Below are positions 8,510 through 17,173 of a stretch of 64,000 nt of DNA, one piece after another (the stretch's first letter is position 1; every line of letters begins with the position of its first letter). Source of the DNA: JAVDCA01 sp963819385 (GTDB lineage: Bacteria > Pseudomonadota > Alphaproteobacteria > Rhizobiales > Xanthobacteraceae); contig CAWFVV010000003.1 of assembly GCA_963819385.1 (NCBI GenBank), forward strand, positions 372,001-436,000. Reading direction: 5' to 3'. Below the pieces are notes generated by a model. The model did not search any database and was not told where the DNA came from. It was given only the letters and a program-made list of their open reading frames with translations. The translations under genes were made by a program, and so were the position numbers.

Positions 8510-9235
8510 ATGACCGATCTTCCCAGTCGTAGCCGTGCCAACGTGACCCCTTCGCCTCGCGTCGCGGTCGCCCCACTCGAAGACACGTCGACTTTTGCGG
8601 ACCGCGCCTATGCGGCGCTCAAGACCGTGATCCTGTCGCTCGACATCTACGACAAACCGGGCGAGGTGCGGCTCGACGAGCGCCAGCTCGCGAGCGATCT
8701 CGGCATCAGCCGCACGCCGGTGCGCGAGGCCATGGCGCAGCTCGAGCGCGAGGGTTTCGTGCGTTCGGTGCCGCGCCGCGGCATCTACGTGGTGCGCAAG
8801 ACGCGCGCCGAGGTGATCGAGCTGATCACCGCCTGGGCGGCGCTGGAGAGCATGGCGGCGCGCCTGATCACGCAGAACGCGAGCGATCAGGAGATCGCCG
8901 AGCTGCGCAAGATGTTCACCAAGTTCGAGAACGGCGAGCTGCACGCGCGGCTCGACGAGTACTCCGAGGTCAACATCGAGTTCCACCAGACCATCATCCG
9001 CATGAGCCGCAACGGCGTGCTCATCGACCTCGCCGAGAACCTGTTCACCCACATGCGGATGATCCGCCGCAAGACGATCGGCGAGGAGGATCGCGCCGAC
9101 CGCTCGATCCGCGACCACATGAACATCATCCACGCGCTCGAAGCGCGCGACACCGAGCGCGCCGAGGACCTGGTGCGCAACCACGCGCTCGGCCTCGCCG
9201 AGCACGTCGGCCGCCACGCCGATCATCTGGACTGA
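8510..9235 (+). CDS. GntR-family (FCD) transcriptional regulator of oxalate genes
   Basis: 241 residues. Residues ~30-90 are a winged helix-turn-helix (RLDERQLASDLGISRTPVRE then an ERE-GFV wing). Residues ~105-225 are an all-helical FCD effector domain with the expected metal/ligand residues: FHQTII, DHMNIIHALEARD and RNHALGLAEHV supply the His set. FCD regulators bind carboxylates or acyl-CoA-type ligands and generally repress until the ligand is bound; oxalate, oxalyl-CoA or formyl-CoA is the obvious candidate. The gene is 34 bases before oxc on the same strand, hence probably first gene of the operon, and a palindromic site lies just upstream. The ligand is inferred only. Confidence 0.88.
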   Translation: MTDLPSRSRANVTPSPRVAVAPLEDTSTFADRAYAALKTVILSLDIYDKPGEVRLDERQLASDLGISRTPVREAMAQLEREGFVRSVPRRGIYVVRKTRAEVIELITAWAALESMAARLITQNASDQEIAELRKMFTKFENGELHARLDEYSEVNIEFHQTIIRMSRNGVLIDLAENLFTHMRMIRRKTIGEEDRADRSIRDHMNIIHALEARDTERAEDLVRNHALGLAEHVGRHADHLD

Positions 9236-9269
9236 GACAAGAACGCTGCCAATCCGAGGGAGGCCGCCC

Positions 9270-11003
9270 ATGGCCGACGCTGCTGTCAAGACCGCAAAGC
9301 CTGAAACCGAAGAGCGCGAGCTCACCGACGGCTTCCATCTCATCATCGATGCGCTGAAGCTCAACGGCATCAACACGATTTACGGGGTGCCCGGCATCCC
9401 GATCACTGACTTCGGCCGCATGGCCCAGGCCTCGGGCATTCGTGTCATCTCGTTCCGCCATGAGCAGAACGCCGGCTATGCGGCCTCGATCGCCGGCTTC
9501 CTCACCAAGCAGCCAGGCGTGTGTCTTACGGTGTCGGCCCCGGGCTTCCTCAACGGCCTGACGGCGCTCGCCCATGCCACCACCAACTGCTTCCCGATGA
9601 TCCTCATCTCGGGCTCGTCGGAGCGCGAGATCGTCGACCTGCAGCAGGGCGACTACGAGGAGATGGACCAACTCGCGGTCGCCAAGCCCCTGTGCAAGGC
9701 GGCCTACCGCGTCCTGCACGCGGCGGACATCGGCATCGGCATCGCGCGCGCAATCCGCGCCGCGGTTTCGGGGCGGCCGGGCGGCGTCTATCTCGACCTG
9801 CCCGCGAAGCTGTTCGGCCAGGTGATGGACGCCGAGGCCGGCAAGAAGTCGCTCGTCAAGGTGATCGACGCCGCGCCGGCGCAGATCCCGGCGCCCGACG
9901 CGGTCAAGCGCGCGCTCGACGTGCTCAAGAGCGCCAAGCGCCCGCTGATCATCCTCGGCAAGGGCGCCTCCTACGCGCAGGCCGACGACGCGATCCGCAG
10001 CTTCGTCGAGAAAAGCGGCGCGCCCTTCCTGCCGATGAGCATGGGCAAGGGCCTCCTCCCCGACACGCATCCGCAATGCGCCGGTGCGGCGCGCTCGACA
10101 GTGCTGGCGCAGGCCGACGTCGTCATGCTGATCGGCGCGCGCCTCAACTGGCTGCTCTCGCACGGCAAGGGCAAGGCCTGGGGCGCCGAGCCGAAGAAGT
10201 TCATCCAGATCGACATCGAGCCGAAGGAGATGGACTCCAACGTCGAGATCGTCGCGCCGGTGGTCGGCGACATCGGCTCGTGTGTGAATGCGATGCTCGC
10301 CGGGATGGGCTCGTGGCCGGCGGCGCCGGCCGACTGGATCAAGACCGTCACGTCGAAGCGCGACGAGAACGTCGCCAAGATGGCGCCGCGGCTGATGAAC
10401 AACAACTCGCCGATGGACTACCACGGCGCGCTCGGCGTGCTGCGCACGATCGTCAAGGAGCGGCCCGACGCCATCCTGGTCAACGAGGGCGCCAACACGC
10501 TCGATCTCGCCCGCGGCATCATCGACGTCTATCAGCCGCGCAAGCGCATCGACGTCGGCACCTGGGGCGTCATGGGCATCGGCATGGGCTATGCGATCGG
10601 CGCCGCCATCGAGACCGGCAAGCCGGTGCTGGCGGTCGAGGGCGACAGCGCGTTCGGCTTCTCCGGCATGGAGGTCGAGACCATCTGCCGCTATCAGCTG
10701 CCGGTCTGCATCGTGATCTTCAACAATGACGGCATCTATCGCGGCACCGACCTCAACAAGGCGGGCAACGACCCGGCGACGACCGTGTTCGTCAAAGGCG
10801 CGCGCTACGACAAGATGATCGAGGCGTTCGGCGGTGTCGGCGTCAATGCGACGTCCCCCGACGAGCTGCGCCGCGCCGTCAACGAAGCCATGGACTCCGG
10901 CAAACCGACGCTGATCAACGCGGTGCTCGATCCTGCCGCAGGCAGCGAGAGCGGCCGCATCGGCAACCTCAACCCGCAAAGCGCGCTGACGAAGAAGAAG
11001 TGA
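9270..11003 (+). CDS. oxc: Oxalyl-CoA decarboxylase
   Basis: 577 residues, the usual length of this thiamine-diphosphate enzyme, which converts oxalyl-CoA to formyl-CoA and CO2 in the cytoplasm. Visible features: the ThDP-activating Glu at residue 65 in FRHEQNAGYAA; SSEREIVDLQQGDYEEMDQ, the active-site Tyr-Glu region of Oxc; and the Mg/ThDP motif starting G458-D459 and closing with N485-N486 in FNNDGIYRGTD. A central domain (residues ~195-330) binds ADP/CoA in the Oxalobacter enzyme. The start has a strong GAGGGAGG site. It sits between gntR and frc, with 34- and 41-base gaps, so the three are almost certainly one transcript. Confidence 0.96.
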   Translation: MADAAVKTAKPETEERELTDGFHLIIDALKLNGINTIYGVPGIPITDFGRMAQASGIRVISFRHEQNAGYAASIAGFLTKQPGVCLTVSAPGFLNGLTALAHATTNCFPMILISGSSEREIVDLQQGDYEEMDQLAVAKPLCKAAYRVLHAADIGIGIARAIRAAVSGRPGGVYLDLPAKLFGQVMDAEAGKKSLVKVIDAAPAQIPAPDAVKRALDVLKSAKRPLIILGKGASYAQADDAIRSFVEKSGAPFLPMSMGKGLLPDTHPQCAGAARSTVLAQADVVMLIGARLNWLLSHGKGKAWGAEPKKFIQIDIEPKEMDSNVEIVAPVVGDIGSCVNAMLAGMGSWPAAPADWIKTVTSKRDENVAKMAPRLMNNNSPMDYHGALGVLRTIVKERPDAILVNEGANTLDLARGIIDVYQPRKRIDVGTWGVMGIGMGYAIGAAIETGKPVLAVEGDSAFGFSGMEVETICRYQLPVCIVIFNNDGIYRGTDLNKAGNDPATTVFVKGARYDKMIEAFGGVGVNATSPDELRRAVNEAMDSGKPTLINAVLDPAAGSESGRIGNLNPQSALTKKK

Positions 11004-11044
11004 CGCGGCGCGACCGAACAAATCGATAGGCAGAGGAAACCACA

Positions 11045-12520
11045 ATGGCAAAACGCAAGAAGGGCAAGGCGACGAAAGCCAAGGCGGCAAAGAAAGCCGC
11101 GAAGAAAGTCGTGAAGCTCGCCCGTAAGCCGGCGGCCAAGGCGGCCGCCAAGAAAAACGGCGCGAGGCGCGTCGCCAAGAAGGGGAACGGCAACGGCCAC
11201 GGCCTGCCGCCGATATCGAGCAAGCCCTACGGCCAGGCCGGCAAGGCGCTCGAGGGCGTGCGCATCCTCGATTTCACCCACGTGCAATCGGGCCCGACCT
11301 GCACGCAGCTGCTCGGCTACATGGGCGCGGACGTCATCAAGGTCGAGCGCCCCGGCGTCGGCGACATCACGCGCACCCAGCTCCGCGACGTGAAGGGGCA
11401 GGACAGCCTCTACTTCACCATGCTCAACGGCAACAAGCGCTCGATCACGATCGACTCCAAGCATGCCAAGGGCAAGGAGATCCTTGAGCGGCTGATCAAG
11501 CATTGCGACGTGCTGGTGGAGAACTTCGCGCCCGGCGCGCTCGACCGCATGGGCCTGACCTGGGACTACATCCACAAGACCAACCCGCGCATGATCGTGG
11601 CCTCGGTGAAGGGTTTCGGCCCCGGCAAGTACGAGGACTGCAAGGTCTACGAGAACATCGCGCAGTGCGCCGGCGGCTCCGCCTCGACGACCGGCTTCCG
11701 CGAGGGCCCGCCGCTCGTCACCGGCGCGCAGATCGGCGACTCGGGCACCGGCCTCCATCTCGCCTTCGGCATCATGTGCGCGCTCTACCAGCGCAACCGC
11801 ACCGGCCGCGGTCAGAAGGTGCTCGCCGCCATGCAGGACGGCGTGCTCAACCTCGCCCGCGTCAAGCTGCGCGACCAGCAGCGCCTCAAGCACGGGCCGC
11901 TCAGCGAGTACAGCCAGTACGGCGAGGGCGTTCCGTTCGGTGTTGCGACGCCGCGCGCCGGCAACGACTCGGGCGGCGGCCAGCCGGGCTGGATTCTCAA
12001 GTGCAAGGGCTGGGAGAACGATCCGGACTCTTACGTCTACTTCATCACCCAGGCGCCCGTGTGGGAAGCGATCTGCGACCTGATCGGCAAGCCCGAGTGG
12101 AAGACCGATCCGGATTACGCCAAGCCGCCGGCGCGGCTGCCGCGGCTCAAGCACATCTTCTCGACGATCGAGCAGTGGACCATGACCAAGACCAAGTTCG
12201 AGGTCATGGATATCTGCAACCAGCACGACATTCCGGTCGGCCCGATCCTGTCGATGAAGGAGATCGCCGAGGATCCGGGGCTGCGCAACACCGGCACGGT
12301 GGTCGAGGTCGATCATCCGGGCCGCGGCAAGTATCTGACCGTCGGCAACCCCGTGAAGCTGTCGGATTCGATCACCGAGGTGGAGCGCTCGCCGCTGCTC
12401 GGCGAGCACACCGACGAGATCCTGGCCAAGGATCTCGGTTATTCGACCGACGAGATCGCGGCGATCAAGACATCGGGCGCGCTCACGGCCCCCGAAAAGC
12501 CGGCCGCCGCGGCGGCGTAA
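11045..12520 (+). CDS. frc: Formyl-CoA transferase with histone-like Lys/Ala N-terminal tail
   Basis: 491 residues. Residues ~67-491 are a class III CoA-transferase (about 425 residues, the normal full length) that moves CoA from formyl-CoA to oxalate. VTGAQIGDSGTGLHL holds the catalytic Asp (residue 232, equivalent to Asp169 of the Oxalobacter enzyme); GNDSGGGQPGW is the flexible glycine loop; MQDGVLNLARVKLRDQQR is the Frc-specific helix. Odd feature: the first ~47 residues are a basic tail with 21 Lys/Arg and many Ala (KAKAAKKAAKK), like histone H1 or Hc1 tails, followed by a Gly/Asn linker. An AGAGGA site at proper spacing supports the first ATG, and no good downstream start exists before the core. 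Directly downstream of oxc. Confidence 0.95.
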   Translation: MAKRKKGKATKAKAAKKAAKKVVKLARKPAAKAAAKKNGARRVAKKGNGNGHGLPPISSKPYGQAGKALEGVRILDFTHVQSGPTCTQLLGYMGADVIKVERPGVGDITRTQLRDVKGQDSLYFTMLNGNKRSITIDSKHAKGKEILERLIKHCDVLVENFAPGALDRMGLTWDYIHKTNPRMIVASVKGFGPGKYEDCKVYENIAQCAGGSASTTGFREGPPLVTGAQIGDSGTGLHLAFGIMCALYQRNRTGRGQKVLAAMQDGVLNLARVKLRDQQRLKHGPLSEYSQYGEGVPFGVATPRAGNDSGGGQPGWILKCKGWENDPDSYVYFITQAPVWEAICDLIGKPEWKTDPDYAKPPARLPRLKHIFSTIEQWTMTKTKFEVMDICNQHDIPVGPILSMKEIAEDPGLRNTGTVVEVDHPGRGKYLTVGNPVKLSDSITEVERSPLLGEHTDEILAKDLGYSTDEIAAIKTSGALTAPEKPAAAAA

Positions 12521-12555
12521 ACAGGTAGCGGCGTCATCGCCCGCGGAAGCGGGAC

Positions 12556-12627
12556 GTAGGGTGGGCAAAGCGAAGCGTGCCCACCACCGTGTGGGCACGG
12601 CGCGTTCCGCGCCTTTGCCCACCCTAC
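12556..12627 (+). repeat. REP-like palindrome, family A, copy 1
   Basis: Bounded by GTAGGGTGGGCAAAG and its exact inverse CTTTGCCCACCCTAC, so the transcript can form a long hairpin. Other copies with the same 15-base ends lie at 37661-37766 (right end slightly diverged) and 39372-39519. It lies between frc and the formyltransferase-like gene and could modulate transcript stability there. Confidence 0.85.
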
Positions 12628-12645
12628 GGTGTGGAGGAAACGGAA

Positions 12646-13575
12646 ATGCGTATTGTCGTCCACGGCCAGCAGGCATTCGGCAAGGCGGTGCTCGAGGCGC
12701 TGCTCAAGCGCGGCGACGAGGTGGTCGCCGTCTATGTGGCGCCAGAGAAGCCGGGGCAGAAGGCCGATCCGCTCAAGGAAGCGGCGCTTGCCGCCAAGCT
12801 TCCGGTCTATCAGCCGGCCTCCTATCGCAAGCCCGAGGTGTGGGAGGAGTTCAAGGCGCTCAAGCCCGACCTGCAGGTGATGGCGTTCGTCACCCTGTTC
12901 GTACCGGAGGAATTCCTCAACATCCCGACCCACGGCTCGATCCAGTATCACCCCTCGCTGCTGCCGGCCTACCGCGGCGCGAGCGCGATCAACTGGCCGA
13001 TCATCCTGGGCGAGAAGGAAACCGGCCTCTCGATCTTCTGGCCCGACAACGGCCTCGATACCGGCGACGTGCTGCTGCAGAAGACGACGCCGGTCTCCGC
13101 GACCGATACGCTCGGCTCGGTCTACTTCGATCGACTGTTTCCGATGGGCGTCGACGCCATGCTGGAGTCGGTCGATCTCGTCAAAGCCGGCAAGGCGCCA
13201 CGCATCAAGCAGGACGAGGCGAAGGCGACTTATGAGGGCCGCTGCACCGCCGAGAATGGCCGCATCGACTGGGCGAAATCCTGGCGTCAGATCGATCCGC
13301 TGATCCGGGGCTGCAACCCGGCGCCCGGCGCCTGGACCACGCTCGACGGCAAGACGCTGAAGATCTTCGACGCCAAGCCGCTGCCCGCGAAGGACCCGAA
13401 GGGCATCGCCGGCAAGATGGGCGAGATCGTCGCGGTGGAAGCGGACGGCTTCACCGTGGTGTGCGCCGATGGGCGCATGAAAGTCACGCGCGTGCAGCCG
13501 GCCGACGGCAAGAAGATTGATGCCGGCGAATGGGCCGGCAGCGTCAACCTCGCGGCCGGCGCGCGCTTCACCTGA
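12646..13575 (+). CDS. Formyltransferase-family protein, like the 10-formyl-THF hydrolase domain
   Basis: 309 residues. The start follows GGAGGAA at good spacing. Residues ~1-200 form a formyltransferase fold and ~205-305 the small C-terminal domain seen in methionyl-tRNA formyltransferase and in the N-terminal half of 10-formyltetrahydrofolate dehydrogenase (ALDH1L1). The motif is QYHPSLLPAYRGASAINWP with His102, and GLDTGDVLLQ with Asp138: the 36-residue spacing and ASAINW match ALDH1L1 better than Fmt. The usual Asn before the His is Gln here. Likely reaction: hydrolysis or transfer of the formyl group of 10-formyl-THF. Its place between frc and fhs ties it to formyl units from oxalate. 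A genuine tRNA-modifying Fmt is unlikely, as no def gene is near. Confidence 0.75.
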   Translation: MRIVVHGQQAFGKAVLEALLKRGDEVVAVYVAPEKPGQKADPLKEAALAAKLPVYQPASYRKPEVWEEFKALKPDLQVMAFVTLFVPEEFLNIPTHGSIQYHPSLLPAYRGASAINWPIILGEKETGLSIFWPDNGLDTGDVLLQKTTPVSATDTLGSVYFDRLFPMGVDAMLESVDLVKAGKAPRIKQDEAKATYEGRCTAENGRIDWAKSWRQIDPLIRGCNPAPGAWTTLDGKTLKIFDAKPLPAKDPKGIAGKMGEIVAVEADGFTVVCADGRMKVTRVQPADGKKIDAGEWAGSVNLAAGARFT

Positions 13576-13642
13576 TTCCCCCCTGACGAGCGGACCTCAT
13601 CCGATCGTCGACTCCCCCACCCGCATTCAACGGAATTGCTCC

Positions 13643-15340
13643 ATGCCCGCCTCGCAGCATCAAAGCCCGAAATCCGACATTGAGATTTCCCAGTCCGCCA
13701 AGAAGCGGCCGATCCTCGACATCGCCAAGGAAAAGCTCGGCATCGCGGCCGAGAACCTCGATCCCTATGGCCACTACAAGGCCAAGGTGTCGATGGACTA
13801 CGTCAAGTCGCTGCAGTCGAAGAAGAACGGCAAGCTGATCCTCGTCACCGCGATCTCGCCCACCCCGGCCGGCGAGGGCAAGACCACGACGACGGTGGGC
13901 CTCACCGACGCGCTCAACCACATCGGCAAGAAGGCGATGCTCTGCCTGCGCGAGCCGAGCCTCGGCCCGTCTTTCGGCATGAAAGGCGGCGCGGCCGGCG
14001 GCGGCTATGCTCAGGTCGTGCCGATGGAGGACATCAACCTCCACTTCACCGGCGACTTCCATGCCATCACGTCGGCGAACAACCTGCTCGCCGCGCTGCT
14101 CGACAATCACATCTACTGGGGCAACGCGCTCAACATCGACGAGCGCCGCGTGACCTGGCGCCGCGTCATGGACATGAACGACCGCGCGCTGCGCCAGATC
14201 GTCGGTTCGCTCGGCGGCGTCGCCAACGGCTTCCCGCGCGAGGACGGCTTCGACATCACGGTCGCATCCGAGGTGATGGCGATCTTCTGCCTCGCCAAGG
14301 ACCTCGAGGACCTCAAGAACCGGCTCGGCAACATCGTCGTCGCCTACACGCGCGACCGCAAGCCGGTGCGCGCGCGCGACATCAAGGCGCACGGCGCCAT
14401 GACGGCGCTGCTCAAGGACGCGCTCGCGCCCAACCTGGTGCAGACGCTCGAGGGGACCCCCGCCTTCATCCACGGCGGCCCGTTCGCCAACATCGCGCAC
14501 GGCTGCAATTCCGTGGTGGCGACCACGACGGCGCTCAAGCTCGCCGACTACGTCGTCACCGAGGCCGGCTTCGGCGCCGATCTCGGCGCCGAGAAGTTCA
14601 TCGACATCAAGTGCCGCAAGGCCGGCCTTGCGCCGGATTGCGTCGTGATCGTCGCGACCATCCGGGCGCTCAAGATGCATGGCGGCGTCAAGAAGGAGGA
14701 TCTCAAGACCGAGAACCTCAAGGCGCTCGAGGCCGGCATGGCCAACCTCCAGCGCCACGTCGAGAACGTGCAGAAGTTCGGCCTGCCGTCGGTAGTGTCG
14801 ATCAACCGTTTCTCGGCCGATACGGAGGCCGAGATCGCGCTCGTCAAGGAGAAGTGCAAGGCGCTCGGCGTCGAGGCGCTGATGGCCGATCACTGGGCGA
14901 TGGGCGGCGAGGGCGCGGCCGACGTCGCGCGCGCCGTCGTCAAGGTGATCGACGAGGGCAAGGCCAAGCTCAAGTTCCTCTACCCGGACGAGATGCCGCT
15001 GCTCGAGAAGGTTCGCACCATCGCGAAGGAGCTCTACCGCGCCAAGGACATCTCGGTCGACAAGGCGGTGCGCGACCAGCTCGCCAATTTCGAGGCCATG
15101 GGCTACGGCAAGGCGCCGGTGTGCATCGCCAAGACCCAATACAGCTTCTCGACCAATCCGGACCTCAAGGGCGCGCCGACCGATTTCACCATCCCGATCC
15201 GCGAGGTGCGGCTCTCCGCCGGCGCCGAGTTCGTGGTGGTGATCTGCGGTGAGATCATGACCATGCCGGGCCTGCCCAAGGTGCCGTCCGCCGATGCGAT
15301 CGACGTCGGCGCCGACGGCAAGATCGTCGGGCTGTTCTGA
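13643..15340 (+). CDS. fhs: Formate-tetrahydrofolate ligase
   Basis: 565 residues, normal for this ATP-dependent enzyme that makes 10-formyl-THF from formate. The start at 13643 gives a short leader and then the conserved KKRPILDIAKEKLGI. The P-loop TPAGEGKTTTT contains Lys80; further family blocks are CLREPSLGPSFGMKGGAAGG, NLHFTGDFHAITSANNLL and PAFIHGGPFANIAHGCNSVV. It would carry formate released from formyl-CoA into the one-carbon pool. Fourth gene after gntR on this strand; 67 bases separate it from the formyltransferase-like gene. A REP-like palindrome begins 3 bases after its stop codon. Confidence 0.96.
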   Translation: MPASQHQSPKSDIEISQSAKKRPILDIAKEKLGIAAENLDPYGHYKAKVSMDYVKSLQSKKNGKLILVTAISPTPAGEGKTTTTVGLTDALNHIGKKAMLCLREPSLGPSFGMKGGAAGGGYAQVVPMEDINLHFTGDFHAITSANNLLAALLDNHIYWGNALNIDERRVTWRRVMDMNDRALRQIVGSLGGVANGFPREDGFDITVASEVMAIFCLAKDLEDLKNRLGNIVVAYTRDRKPVRARDIKAHGAMTALLKDALAPNLVQTLEGTPAFIHGGPFANIAHGCNSVVATTTALKLADYVVTEAGFGADLGAEKFIDIKCRKAGLAPDCVVIVATIRALKMHGGVKKEDLKTENLKALEAGMANLQRHVENVQKFGLPSVVSINRFSADTEAEIALVKEKCKALGVEALMADHWAMGGEGAADVARAVVKVIDEGKAKLKFLYPDEMPLLEKVRTIAKELYRAKDISVDKAVRDQLANFEAMGYGKAPVCIAKTQYSFSTNPDLKGAPTDFTIPIREVRLSAGAEFVVVICGEIMTMPGLPKVPSADAIDVGADGKIVGLF

Positions 15341-15342
15341 GT

Positions 15343-15436
15343 GTCATTGCGAGGCGAGCGAAGCGCGCCGAAGCAATCTCGATCAACAGGCACATGAGCA
15401 AGCGAAGCGGGATTGCTTCGCTTCGCTCGCAATGAC
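15343..15436 (+). repeat. REP-like palindrome, family B
   Basis: Starts GTCATTGCGAGGCGAGCGAA and ends with the approximate inverse TTCGCTCGCAATGAC. It abuts the fhs stop codon. The inner part also pairs (GAAGCAATC and GATTGCTTC). No second full copy is seen in the window. Confidence 0.75.
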
Positions 15437-15460
15437 CTAATAAGCTCGCAACGACCCAAT

Positions 15461-15498
15461 AAAAAAGCGCCGCTTCCTTTGCCGGGAAGCGGCGCTTT
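15461..15498 (-). terminator. Bidirectional terminator between fhs and the OFA small subunit
   Basis: A perfect 14-bp stem (AAAGCGCCGCTTCC at 15464-15477 with its inverse at 15485-15498) and a 7-base loop. On the minus strand it is followed by six U, so it is best placed to end the carrier operon, 17 bases after the small gene; it may also stop fhs transcripts. Confidence 0.85.
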
Positions 15499-15514
15499 GT
15501 CGTCGTGGCTCGTC

Positions 15515-15637
15515 CTACGTGAACAGCTTCGTCGCAGCGTAGAGCGTAAAGGCCACGCCGACCGCAAGCGGGATCCCGACGAAGAGCCAGGCCAGCGCAA
15601 GCTCGATCACGGTGGTGCCTTGGTTGGTGGCGTTCAT
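15515..15637 (-). CDS. 40-residue single-span membrane protein, OFA carrier small subunit
   Basis: A 40-codon gene with a very strong ribosome site (GGGAGGAA) seven bases before its ATG. The protein opens MNATNQGTTVIELALAW, continues through one hydrophobic helix (LALAWLFVGIPLAVGVAFTL) and ends in a short polar tail ATKLFT. It starts 13 bases after the stop of the OFA-type carrier on the same strand and is closed by the terminator at 15461-15498, so the two form a tight unit. Tiny proteins of this kind are found beside OFA carriers and are named MFS transporter small subunits; what they do is not established. The strong ribosome site, tight spacing and terminator argue it is expressed. Confidence 0.8.
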   Translation of the reverse strand: MNATNQGTTVIELALAWLFVGIPLAVGVAFTLYAATKLFT

Positions 15638-15650
15638 GTGAGTTCCTCCC

Positions 15651-17036
15651 TCAGGCGCGCGCGCCGGCCGGCCGAAGAGCCGGATCGGTTCGACGGGCGT
15701 CCCCGTCCTTCATATGGTACCGGGCATTGACCGCCCTGACCGCGAGGTTGCAGAAGAAGCCGATCACCAGCAAGCCGGCCATGATGTACATGGTCGTGTT
15801 GTAGGCCTGCGCCTTCGGCACGCCATGCGCCACGTTGTAGGCCCGGATGTAGTTCACCAGCGATGGTCCGAAGATGCCAGCCATCGACCAGGCGGTCAGC
15901 AGCAGGCCGTGGATGGCGCCGACATAGCGCGTGCCGAACATATCCCTGAGATAGGCCGGCACCGTGGCAAACCCTCCGCCATACATGCTGTAGATCACCG
16001 CAAAGGCGCAGACGAATGCGACGATGCTGTGGATCGAGCCGGTGTACGGCACGGTGCAGTACAGGATGAAGCCGAGCACCATGAACACGAAGTAGGTGTT
16101 CTTGCGCCCGATGTAGTCGGAGGTCGATGCCCAGAAGAAACGCCCGCCCATATTGAACAGGCTCATCAAACCGACGAAGCCCGCGGCTGCGGTCGGGGTG
16201 ACCTGGAACATCTCCTGGCTCATGGCCGAAGCTTGGCCGAGCACGCCGATCCCCGCTGTCACGTTGAGGCAGAGCACCCACCAGATCAGCCAAAACTGCG
16301 GCGTCTTGAGTGCATCATAGACGAATACGTCGTGCCTAGTGATCAGCCTCTGCTCCTGCACGGGCGGCGTATAGCCGGCCGGGCGCCAGCCGTCGGGCGG
16401 GACGCGCACGATCATCGAGCCGACGATCATGAAGGCGAAGTAGACGACGCCGAGCACGATGAAGGTCTCGGCAACGCCCACATGGGTCGCGGTGGTAAAG
16501 TAGTTCAGGAGCCCGTTGGAGAGCGGCGAGGCGATGAAGGCGCCGCCACCGAAGCCCATGATGGCCATGCCGGTCGCCATGCCGGGCCGATCGGGGAACC
16601 ACTTGATCAGCGTCGAGACCGGCGAGATGTAGCCGATGCCGAGCGCGATGCCGCCAAGCACGCCGTAGCCGAGATAGATGATCCAGAGGTTATGGACATA
16701 GACGCCGACGGCCGAGATCAGGAAGCCGCCCGCCCAGCAACAGGCCGCAGTGAACATCGCACGCCGCGGTCCGCCTTCCTCCACCCAGCGACCGAACACT
16801 GCCGAGGAGAGGCCGAGGAAGAAGATGGCGATGGAGAAAATCCAGCCAAGGTCGGTGAGCTCCCAGTCCCCCGGCCCCGCTTTCGAGATGCCGATGAGCG
16901 TGTGCATCGGCAGGTTGAACACGCTGAACGCGTAGGCCTGGCCGATGCATAGGTGCACGCACAGCGCGGCCGGCGGTACCATCCACCGGCTGAAGCCGGG
17001 CTTAGCGATCGAATGGCTACGATCGAGAAACGACAT
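15651..17036 (-). CDS. OFA-family MFS carrier (oxalate/formate type), second copy
   Basis: 461 residues with 12 predicted membrane helices. The start at 17036 is preceded by GGGGAGGGA and gives MSFLDRSHSIAKPGFSRW before helix 1; earlier in-frame codons lack a ribosome site. Family blocks are YAFSVFNLPMHTLIG in helix 1, TLIKWFPDRPGMATGMAIMG after helix 4, and FFWASTSDYIGRKNTYF in the mid-loop. It differs clearly from the carrier at 6775: the intervening loop VPPDGWRPAGY is typical of a second OFA branch. It lies between fhs and the formate dehydrogenase genes, so formate or oxalate exchange is the likely role, with the 40-residue partner encoded just downstream. Confidence 0.82.
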   Translation of the reverse strand: MSFLDRSHSIAKPGFSRWMVPPAALCVHLCIGQAYAFSVFNLPMHTLIGISKAGPGDWELTDLGWIFSIAIFFLGLSSAVFGRWVEEGGPRRAMFTAACCWAGGFLISAVGVYVHNLWIIYLGYGVLGGIALGIGYISPVSTLIKWFPDRPGMATGMAIMGFGGGAFIASPLSNGLLNYFTTATHVGVAETFIVLGVVYFAFMIVGSMIVRVPPDGWRPAGYTPPVQEQRLITRHDVFVYDALKTPQFWLIWWVLCLNVTAGIGVLGQASAMSQEMFQVTPTAAAGFVGLMSLFNMGGRFFWASTSDYIGRKNTYFVFMVLGFILYCTVPYTGSIHSIVAFVCAFAVIYSMYGGGFATVPAYLRDMFGTRYVGAIHGLLLTAWSMAGIFGPSLVNYIRAYNVAHGVPKAQAYNTTMYIMAGLLVIGFFCNLAVRAVNARYHMKDGDARRTDPALRPAGARA

Positions 17037-17155
17037 CGCGCAATCCCTCCCCTGAAGTCGCGTTTTTGTTGTCAGACTGCGGACGAGCGCCCCCGCGCCC
17101 CCGCCTGATAACCACACTGTGCGGACTGGTATTTCTTGAATCAATAAAGCGATTC

Positions 17156-17173
17156 CTATGACCCGATAGAAAT
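17156..17173 (-). promoter_or_regulatory. Candidate LysR box upstream of the second OFA carrier
   Basis: CTATGACCCGATAGAAAT has the inverted half-sites CTAT-N6-ATAG and carries CGATAGAAAT, which is repeated exactly at 18316-18325 in the lysR/formate dehydrogenase promoter. It sits 120 bases before the carrier start on the minus strand. Confidence 0.4.

Noticed and set aside
12577..12645. Earlier in-frame start for the formyltransferase-like gene
   Set aside because: Those codons are part of a REP-like palindrome; GGAGGAA directly before 12646 fixes the start.
9126..12676. Very long minus-strand open frames opposite oxc and frc
   Set aside because: Long antisense frames are expected in high-GC genes with biased third positions; the plus-strand products are textbook Oxc and Frc.
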